Shown here piece by piece: positions 58,001 through 64,000 of a stretch of 64,000 nt of DNA (positions are counted from its first letter, which is position 1; every line of letters begins with the position of its first letter). Location: the NCBI RefSeq assembly GCF_900496995.4, contig NC_044009.1, positions 35,983,505 to 36,047,504 of the forward strand, in the 5' to 3' direction. The stretch comes from Aquila chrysaetos chrysaetos. Lineage: Eukaryota; Chordata; Aves; Accipitriformes; Accipitridae. The position numbers were made by a program, and so were the translations under genes. A model generated the notes under the pieces. It was not told where the DNA came from. It was given only the letters and a program-made list of their open reading frames with translations, and did no database searches.

Positions 58001-61000
58001 TGTGTAAGGATATTTGGGGAAGGGGGGACGGAGGCATCTCTCTGCTGGGCACCAGGCTAGCAGGCTCCCAAAAAGGGCAGGAGAGCAGCATCTTTGGTAG
58101 TTCTTGCCTTCCTCAGGACCTGGAGGAGCTGCTGGGCACCTTGCCTGCCCTCAGCATCCTGCCTGCCTGCCGCTGGCACCATATTGTCCTCTCCTGCCCA
58201 TGGTCTGGGGCAATGGGCACTTAGAGGCCCAGGCTACAAGAAGGGTACTTAGGTGAGTAGATACATTCAAGTATCTACAGGAAGTCCCATCAGGTCACAA
58301 CCCTGATCTGCACCCTGCAGGGCAGCCCTTCTGCACCCCCAGAGTCCACTCCTGAGGGAAAGTGTATCAACTCAGGAGGCTCTGATACACGCCGAGCCGG
58401 CCATGCCTGTGAGGGAGACGAGGAGATCCTGGTGCCAGGGCTCAGCAGACAGTGGAGGGCTAGGAGAGCTCTCCCAGCAGCACAGGTAGGGGCTCTGTGG
58501 GCAGGCGAGCTCCCAGGACAGCCTGTCTCCCTGCCCCCCATGCCACCACACTCTAGGGTCCCACAAAACAGAAAGCCCTCAGCTCTCTGCACTGGGGAGC
58601 CAACCCAAAGGCAGGACACCAGGGTGATGGGCTCACAGAGCTATGTCCCATTAGCTAGGGGCATTTCTGCTCACCATGATGCACTGAAACACCATCCCCA
58701 GAGCAGGAATGAGCCAAGATGCTCACTGCATCCACCAAACCAAATCCCAGCGCACGGCATCCACCTTCAGACCCACCAACGGTGCTGCACACCCATGGCA
58801 CCGCTCCAAACACCAGCCTACACCGCATGGGGGGAAGATGCCAGAAAGTGGTGGGGCCTGGAAGGAGCCTTGGGAGCAGCTGGGGCTGAGCAGGGAGAAG
58901 CAGCTCAGGACAAGGGCCAGCATAGGTACAAAGGTGCATGGAGAAGAGCCCGGCTTTGCCACAGCGCAGCGCTGCTTGGTCTGGCAGACCCTGAGGTTTC
59001 TCAGGCTCTGTCTGCCTTCATGCATGGGGGATGCTGAAGAGCTGGCCTGATTCCCTGAGCCAGGGAAGAGCTGTGCAGGGGCCCATGGGGAGCCCATGAG
59101 GGCTCCTGAAAGCAGGGGCTGGGCAGAGGAAGAGGAAGAGGAGGGAGACCGTCCGACCGTCCAGCCCTTACCTCTGCTGAAGATGATGCTCTCGTAGGGG
59201 ATCTTGTTCTTAGTCTCAAGGCTGGAGCAGTTCCAGCGCTGGTCCCGGAACTGGTGCTGGCACTCGTGGATGGCGATCTGGATGCCCTGTATGGCCGAGG
59301 CGGTGACGTCGGGGTGGCGCACGCACACCTCCAGCTGCCGCCGCGTCAGCCCTGGCAGGGTCAGGCACACCGTGTTGGCATTCAGCACCGGTTCCGATGG
59401 CAGCTTCAGGCCCAGGATCTCATTGGAGCAGGAGCTGGGAGAGAAAGGGAAACCCGTGAGCTCGGAGCAAGCAACGTGTCAACCGCTCGCTTCCTCTTCG
59501 GGGAGGGGGAAGAGCTTGGGAGGGGGGACACAGGGGGAGGGGAGATGCTCCTCAACCCACACTGTGCCCACTGCCTATAGAGAAGGCTGGAAAACCCCTG
59601 GGCACAATGGTAGCTCAGCCAGGCAGAGATGCCCCAGCAGCGCTGGGGCTGTAATCCTCTCCAGTCATGTCAGCACAGCCCGGCAGCCTGTGCCTGGCGG
59701 CAGCCAAATTTGGCCTTCCTGCCTCTGGAGCCCAGCACCTCCTGGGGCTGCACCCCCTCTGCGTGCTCCCCACAGGGATCTCCCGCCCTGGCCATGCGGT
59801 GCAGACTCTCGGGCACAGACTGCCCTGGCTCGCCTTCCCTTGAGAGCATGGGTTTCCCCCTGGGAGAATCCAGAGACCCCAGAGCAGGAGACCCACCCCA
59901 GGTCTGGCTCCTTCCCTGTTGCTGGCTGATCTCCCTGCATCTCCCATATCCCCCTGGCACTGCTGGTCCTCACAAGGGAGGTAACCAGAGGGACCAGCCT
60001 TTTCCTGCTAGCTCAGCTGGGAAGTTCGGAGCCAAGCACCCTGCTGAACACCCTCAAGCTCACAGCAACAATCCCAAATCCACCATCACATCCCAGCCCC
60101 ACCGGACCTGATGCCTGTCACCACAGAAGCACAGAGACCAGCAGATGGATGGGTACAAGGGGTGGCACACGCTCCGTGGCAGGGGTGCAAGTACTTATAC
60201 GAGTAGAGATGGTGCCTGGGGAAACAGGGAGGTAGATGGAGTGTGGGGAGATGGACAAAGCATGCCCAGAGAGAGGTGCCTGGAGCTAAGACAGAGGTAC
60301 ACAGGACTGATGGATGCGGAGAGGGAGATGGAAGGGGAGGAAGTGTTTGCAGAGCTCCGGGGAATGGCTTGAAGGACGCTGGGATCCACAGTGTCCAAGC
60401 AGAGGACCTGCAAAGCGAGCAGCAGGCAGCAGGATGCCCAGCAGCATCCTGGATCTTGCAGCAGAGTCTATCAGGAGCTCAGCACCGCCCCGCTCCTTGC
60501 TCAGGACAGCTCAGTCCCTGCTGAGAGCTCTCTCCAGGCAGGGCTCTCTCTTCCCCGGGACAGCCAAGAGCTGGGTCCCTGGGAGGAGCAAGGAGCTTGG
60601 AGCCCTTTGAACCTTGATTACAGAAATGAGACTTGGAGGAGGATGCTGGAGGAAGGACTGCAGCTGCCTTACGGAGCAGCCAGGTGTTGGGGAGAAGGGT
60701 TACTCCCCCTCTGCTCCCCCCCTCCCAAAATCCTGCTAGCCTGGTACAGGTACATGAACAGAAGCAGCTCTCGGGGGGCAGGGACTGACTTCCCCAGCTC
60801 AGCACTCGCCCAGCTCTGGAGGAAGGGCTCAGCCCCAGGGTCCCTGCTGAATTACAGCTTGCTCAAGGGGGGAAGGGGAGCTGTCAGGGTCAGGCTGCTG
60901 CTTTCTCCAGCTTCCCAAGGGTGTTTATACCCTTTCCACCACTTCCACGGGTGCTATGTGCGTCTGCCCCAGTGCAAATCCACAGTGACTCCAACAGGGA

Positions 61001-62382
61001 GAGTTGAGGTGGGGGGAGAGCAGAGAGAAGGAGAGTGGAAGGGGGTGCATCCCTCCAGAGCCCCTACACAGGAGGGGAAATCCTCTGCCCAGCTCCTGCG
61101 CTCATTCATGCTGTCAAAGCCAGCTCTGGCTGACAGGAGGTGCAAAGCAGGTCCGCAGCTATCACCAACCCCAAGCCCAGCAGCTCCAGCCCCAAGCACT
61201 GCAAGGACCTTGTCCTCTGCCTGTCCTGAGCCAGCCACTGCACCTGCCACCTTCTCCCAGGGCATCCCAGGGTGGGGAGGATGTTATGGTCCTTCTCCCC
61301 ATTGCACAGCGGGGAAACTGAGGCAGGGGCCCTTGTCTAGGGCCCCGGTGAGCGGAGGGCAGGTCCTTCTGCCTCTTGCTCCACTCAGGGCTCAGGGGCA
61401 CCAGGGACCAGCAAGGAGCTGTCACTGTCACCCTCCCAAGGAGGACACAGCGCTCCCCCCAGCTCTCTTCCCCCTTGAAATCTGGATTTAAACTTGATTT
61501 CACGGTGACAAGCCCCCAGGTCACAGGCTGCAGCGGCTGCTGCTTTAATTAATACAAGTCCCAACGTTAACAAATTATATTTAAAGGGGCTGGAGGGAGG
61601 GGGAAGGGCGGGGGGACCCCCCCACTCACACCAGCACCAGGGTTAACCCCTGGCTGCCTGCAGCGCACAAGTTTGGGGGCGGGCGGAGGGGAGCTGCAAG
61701 CCACCCGGGGGAGATGGAGACGGACAGGGGTGGTGAATGTTGGGGGGCCGTTTTCTGGAAGGCAGGCGGCCCCCTCTTACCCCCCTCGCCTTTAGGATCG
61801 GCGGAGCCGGGGAGGAGACGCAGGTGGATCCCCCGCGCCGGTGCGCGCCCCTGGGGTGCGGAGCCCAGAGGCACCCGTCCCGTGGGCACCGTCCCCCACG
61901 ACAGTGGCATCCCTCCGGCCTCCGCGGGGGCCCCCGGCAGCGAGGCCCGTCCTCCGCCTGGGGAGAGCGGGGAAACTGAGGCAAGCAGAGCGGGCGCTGG
62001 GGCGGCTCCGGCCGGGGAGGAAGGGGGACAACCTCCCGGAACGCGGGGGGAGCCGCGCATCCCGCCGGCGCTCCGCCGGGACGGGGGGAAAGACGGAGGG
62101 AGGGCAGCGGCCCTGACAGCACCCTGAGCGGGGGGCCGCAGCCGTGCGGGGCCGGGCCGGGGCGGCGGGACCCCCCCGGAGCACCCCCCCCCCCGGGGCA
62201 GCCCGCCCCCCGGCCCGGGGCTGGGCGCGGCGGCTTCCCGGCGCCCTCCCCGCGGGACCGGGGCGCTCGGCGGCGGCTGCGGGGCCGGGGAGGGTGGGGG
62301 GGGTGTGGGGGGGCAGCTCCTACCTGGGTACCCAGAGGCTGAGCAGCAGCGAGCAGAGTCCGTGGGCCAGGGCCGGGCGCAT
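45627..62382 (-). CDS. WNT10A: WNT10A, secreted Wnt ligand, four coding exons, 388 aa
   Basis: WNT10A is a secreted, lipid-modified ligand for Frizzled/LRP receptors that activates beta-catenin signalling in skin appendage and tooth development. Exons are 62382-62324, 59434-59172, 51261-50885 and 46094-45627 (59+263+377+468 = 1,167 nt; phases 2, 1 and 0 close exactly). The first 19-20 residues form a hydrophobic signal peptide. Diagnostic Wnt10 blocks include [60 protein letters not shown] and [16 protein letters not shown], where Ser249 is the expected palmitoleoylation site. The C-terminus [12 protein letters not shown] is the Cys-rich Wnt domain. VGSLLKDRF and [12 protein letters not shown] identify WNT10A rather than WNT10B by overall match. 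It is shorter than human WNT10A (417 aa), owing to a shorter leader and a compact linker near residue 290. Intron 3 hosts a tRNA gene and a hairpin. Confidence 0.97.
46818..46860 (+). repeat. 18-bp tandem repeat in WNT10A intron 3
   Basis: Two full copies and one partial copy of a unit resembling CTGTGGTTTGGGCTGCGG, nearly identical to each other. Confidence 0.8.
48389..48452 (-). ncRNA. Near-perfect 31-bp RNA hairpin, intronic, function unknown
   Basis: Arms 48389-48419 and 48422-48452 are inverted complements around a 2-nt centre, so a folded RNA would open one or two pairs into a tight loop. On the + strand three positions are C-A mismatches (48394/48447, 48395/48446, 48410/48431). On the minus strand, which is the WNT10A sense strand, all three become G-U wobbles, so that transcript pairs at all 31 positions. 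The length (64 nt) is in the pre-miRNA range, but the loop is smaller than usual. Expression and processing are unproven. It could also be a palindromic relic of an inverted duplication. Confidence 0.5.
48535..48540 (-). terminator. Pol III terminator of the tRNA-Val gene
   Basis: A T6 run on the minus strand (A6 on the plus strand) begins 6 nt after the discriminator base of the tRNA. This is the usual distance for a vertebrate RNA polymerase III terminator. Confidence 0.85.
48547..48619 (-). tRNA. tRNA-Val-like gene, anticodon GAC, in WNT10A intron 3
   Basis: The 73-nt minus-strand sequence has a complete cloverleaf. The acceptor stem GTTTCTG/CAGAAAC is perfectly paired, with discriminator A. 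The D arm reads GTGTAGTGGTTATCAC. The anticodon stem is TTCGC/GCGGA (one U-G pair) and the T arm CCTGG-TTCGAAA-CCAGG is fully paired. Internal A-box (TAGTGTAGTGG) and B-box (GGTTCGAAACC) promoters and a T6 terminator are present. The body matches the vertebrate tRNA-Val AAC/CAC family, but the loop CTGACAC places GAC at positions 34-36, reading valine codon GUC. No intron is present. It is transcribed in the same direction as its host WNT10A. The T- and acceptor-stem differences from the usual Val-AAC are compensated pairs, arguing against a decayed pseudogene. Confidence 0.9.
50885..51261 (-). CDS. WNT10A: WNT10A coding exon 3
   Basis: The exon runs between acceptor TCGCAG and donor GGCAG|GTGAGT and encodes residues 108-233, from [15 protein letters not shown] to HNNRVGRQ. 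Gly108 is split with exon 2. Confidence 0.97.
51695..51850. promoter_or_regulatory. Candidate intronic regulatory block (CRE-like motif)
   Basis: Contains AAACGCAATACCGCA, GTTAGTTAGAGCATGACGTGACC (a CRE-like core) and TTGTCGTTAAATGC. It stands out from its flanks by composition. The call rests on motif density only. Confidence 0.25.
51985..52030. promoter_or_regulatory. AT-rich octamer-like block in WNT10A intron 2
   Basis: A 45-bp block of almost pure A/T containing TTTTAAATGCAAAGTAATA, which resembles a POU octamer next to a homeodomain core. Confidence 0.3.
52450..52590. promoter_or_regulatory. Candidate WNT10A intronic enhancer
   Basis: The strongest enhancer-like composition in the intron. 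Motifs include GCAAATGC, TTATTAAAGGG, GTTAATTTGACA (homeodomain next to a MEIS-like TGACA) and TGCATTTAAAAAATTAACG. The block is AT-rich for 140 bp inside 60-65% GC DNA. Confidence 0.4.
53382..53411 (+). repeat. 15-bp perfect tandem duplication
   Basis: GACATCCCAGCACTC is repeated twice head to tail in WNT10A intron 2. Confidence 0.85.
56685..56800. promoter_or_regulatory. AT-rich block with SOX-like motif in WNT10A intron 2
   Basis: Includes CAAATAATTTAAAG, GAAAGATTAAAGG and TTACAAACAATGATCC, the last matching a SOX core (AACAATG). Candidate regulatory DNA on composition and motifs only. Confidence 0.3.
59172..59434 (-). CDS. WNT10A: WNT10A coding exon 2
   Basis: Acceptor TCTCCCAG, donor AGCAGAG|GTAAGG. 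It encodes residues 20-107, from [16 protein letters not shown] through the conserved N-terminal Wnt block to YESIIFSR, and includes the N-glycosylation sequon NCS. Confidence 0.97.
59435..62323 (-). other. WNT10A intron 1
   Basis: A 2.9-kb intron, CpG-rich at its exon-1 end. It contains one AT-rich block at 61541-61590. No extra exon is recognised. Confidence 0.8.
61541..61590. promoter_or_regulatory. AT-rich homeobox-motif block in WNT10A intron 1
   Basis: GCTTTAATTAATAC, AACGTTAAC and CAAATTATATTTAAAGG form a compact AT-rich island about 750 bp downstream of exon 1, at the edge of the promoter CpG island. The TAATTA core is a classic homeodomain site. Confidence 0.4.
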
Positions 62383-63200
62383 CTTCGCTGGGGCAGCGGC
62401 TGTGCGGGCTGCGGGCGGGCGGGCGCCTTTGGGGCAGGGGCGGCGGGGCTCGGCGCTGCTCTCTGCCCGCTTTGTTTGTTGTGGGTTGTTTGCTTGTTTG
62501 TGTTTTCCCCTCTCCTCCCTCTCACTGGCTCCCTGCGCGCCGGGGCTCGGCTCGCCGGGGCGGCTCTGCCATCCTCCCGGGATGCCCCCCCCGCCTCCCG
62601 CCGCCCCGGCGCCCGCCGAGCCCGGCGAGGGCTGCGCGCCCCCCGCCCTGCCCGCCGCCGCCCCGCCGCGCTCAGCCCCCCGGCTCAGCCCCCCATGGCG
62701 GGACGCGCCGGGGGGCCGGGGGGGCCCTCGGCCCGCGGGGCGCGCTCCCCCGCCGCTCCCCAGGGCGCCCCGGGGCTCCGGGGCCGCGGCGGGCGTGGGC
62801 AGGGCTCGCCGGGCGAGCGGCGCTGCGGCTCCCGCGGGGCCCGCAGGCACATGGGGAGCCGCGGCCCCCCCCGCCGCCCCCCGGTGTCGCCGGGCCGCCG
62901 GCGGAGCGGGCAGGGTCGCGGCCGGAGCGCCCCGGGAGCGCTGGGCGCGGAGCGGCGGCGGCGGCGGCTCTGCCTGGGATCGCGCTGCGCCGAGCATTAC
63001 TCAGCGCCCGGAGCCCGAGTCCCGACACGTCCAGACAGGAGCCCGCGGGGGAAGGACGGGGCAGAGGGTGGCAGCGGGGCGGGGAGCCGGCGTGTCGCAC
63101 GCAGCCTGCCGGGGAGGGAGCGGGCGGCGGGGGGGCGAGCGCCGGCCGGGGTGGGGGGGTGGGGGGGGGTGAGCGGGCACGGCCGGCGGGGGAGCGAGCG
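61780..63200 (-). promoter_or_regulatory. WNT10A: WNT10A promoter CpG island
   Basis: Dense CpG and GC boxes surround exon 1 for about 600 bp on the intron side and 800 bp upstream. A stretch of A-rich (AAAC/ACAA) repeats in the presumed 5' UTR lies at about 62470-62505 on the minus strand. No TATA box is evident, in keeping with a CpG-island promoter. Confidence 0.6.
62324..62382 (-). CDS. WNT10A: WNT10A coding exon 1 (signal peptide)
   Basis: The ATG (62382-62380, context GCGAAGATGC) opens [19 protein letters not shown], a short signal peptide, and the exon ends at CCCAG|GTAGGA. The same frame is open for another 200 codons upstream, but only this Met gives a Wnt-like leader joined in phase to exon 2. 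Confidence 0.85.
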
Positions 63201-64000
63201 CCGGGAGGGGGGGGTGCGCGGCGCGGGGGAGTGTGCACGGGGAGTAGAAGGGGTGTGCGGGAGTGGGCACGGCGTGGGGAAGTAGGGGAGGCGTGGGGGA
63301 GTGGGCGCGGGAGTAGGGGGAGCGTGCACGGCGTGGGGAGTGCGCCCGGGGTGGGGGGTAAGCGTGCGCAGCGTGGAGAAGTGTGTGCGTGGTGGGTGTG
63401 CGCAGCGTGGAGCAGTGTGCGCGGGGAGTAGGGTAAGCGTGCACGGCGTGGGGGAGCGCGCGTGGTGTGGGGTGAGCGTGTGCCGCGTGGGGATTGAGCG
63501 TGGCGAGAGGTGAGTGTACGTGGCCCGGGGGCAAGTGTGCACGGGGGGGGGGGGGAATGTGCGGGGGGGTGTGAGGCGAGTGTGTGTGGTGTGGGGGAAT
63601 GTTCAGGGGGACTTGGGGGAGTGCACACGGCGTGGGTGAGTGCGCACAGGGCATGGGGGTGCATGGGGCTGTGGGCACAGGGTGAGTGTGCACAGGGTAG
63701 AGGAGTGTGCGTAGAGTACAGGGTGAGTGTGCAAAACACGGGTGAGTGTGCGTGGCGTGGGATAAGCATACACAAGGTGTGGGGTGAAGGTGCACAGCAT
63801 GAGCGTGCCCAAGTTTGGGTGAGCGCATGGGGTGTGGGATGATTGTGCATGGCATGGGTGAGTGTGTACAGGGCATGGGCATGTGTGCACAGCATGCGTG
63901 AGTATGGGGGAGCGTGTGCAGCGCACAGTATACATTGTGTGGGTGAGTGTGCATGGCAGGGGTGAGTGCATGGGGTGTGAGGTGTGTATGGTGTGGGGTT
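63170..64000 (+). repeat. Degenerate GT-rich minisatellite array upstream of WNT10A
   Basis: At least 830 bp of diverged tandem units, roughly 20-25 bp each, resembles GTGAGYGTGCRYGGCGTGGGG, and runs off the window edge. The long frames across it on the minus strand (His/Pro/Thr/Cys-rich) are products of the repeat. The array lies upstream of WNT10A, towards the expected position of WNT6. Confidence 0.85.

Larger units (their letters stand above)
51262..59171 (-). other. WNT10A intron 2
   Basis: A 7.9-kb intron. Its exon-3-proximal part (51.5-53.2 kb) carries several AT-rich motif-dense blocks, listed separately. The remainder is GC-rich with no recognisable exon, tRNA or mobile element. Confidence 0.8.

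Noticed and set aside
62672-63954. Long His/Thr/Cys/Pro-rich frames on the minus strand at the window end
   Set aside because: They translate the degenerate GT-rich minisatellite. Period-locked residues and lack of any family match mark them as artefacts.
1-64000. CRISPR arrays, phage, insertion sequences or operons
   Set aside because: The window is vertebrate nuclear DNA; no regularly spaced direct repeats with unique spacers and no prokaryotic genes were seen.

Overview
This window is vertebrate nuclear DNA, most likely from a bird or a close sauropsid relative. The evidence is three recognisable vertebrate developmental genes with GT-AG introns, CpG-island promoters, high overall GC, many long G and C homopolymers, and no recognisable mammalian SINE or LINE copies. 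The species assignment is an inference. All coding exons were read directly and the splice phases close.

Layout. The first ~0.3 kb may be the 3' end of an upstream gene (a poly(A) signal only; CRYBA2 would be expected from vertebrate synteny). FEV (the serotonergic ETS factor, also called Pet-1) is on the + strand in three exons (1179-1230, 2243-2317, 4499-5010; 212 aa). Its upstream side carries ETS and GATA motifs and its first intron a 650-bp pyrimidine-rich repeat. An 7-kb gap follows. CDK5R2 (p39, neuronal CDK5 activator) is an intronless gene on the - strand (13973-14935; 320 aa), with a near-consensus REST/RE1 site in its 3' UTR. A 30-kb gene-free stretch (15.3-44.9 kb) holds two orphan CpG islands, several AT-rich homeobox-motif blocks, a Z-DNA-prone run and small minisatellites. 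WNT10A is on the - strand in four exons (62382-62324, 59434-59172, 51261-50885, 46094-45627; 388 aa). The window ends in a degenerate GT-rich array upstream of WNT10A, on the side where WNT6 lies in other vertebrates.

The gene order and orientation FEV(+), CDK5R2(-), WNT10A(-) is the human 2q35 arrangement read from the other strand. The genes are not an operon. FEV and CDK5R2 converge and are both neuronal regulators, while WNT10A is a secreted ligand of ectodermal appendage development.

The least expected content lies in WNT10A intron 3. It holds a complete tRNA-Val-like gene with anticodon GAC (48547-48619) and, 94 nt downstream on the same strand, a 64-nt near-perfect hairpin (48389-48452). 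The hairpin's mismatches are all G-U wobbles on the WNT10A sense strand. This pair is the best candidate here for an undescribed RNA locus.
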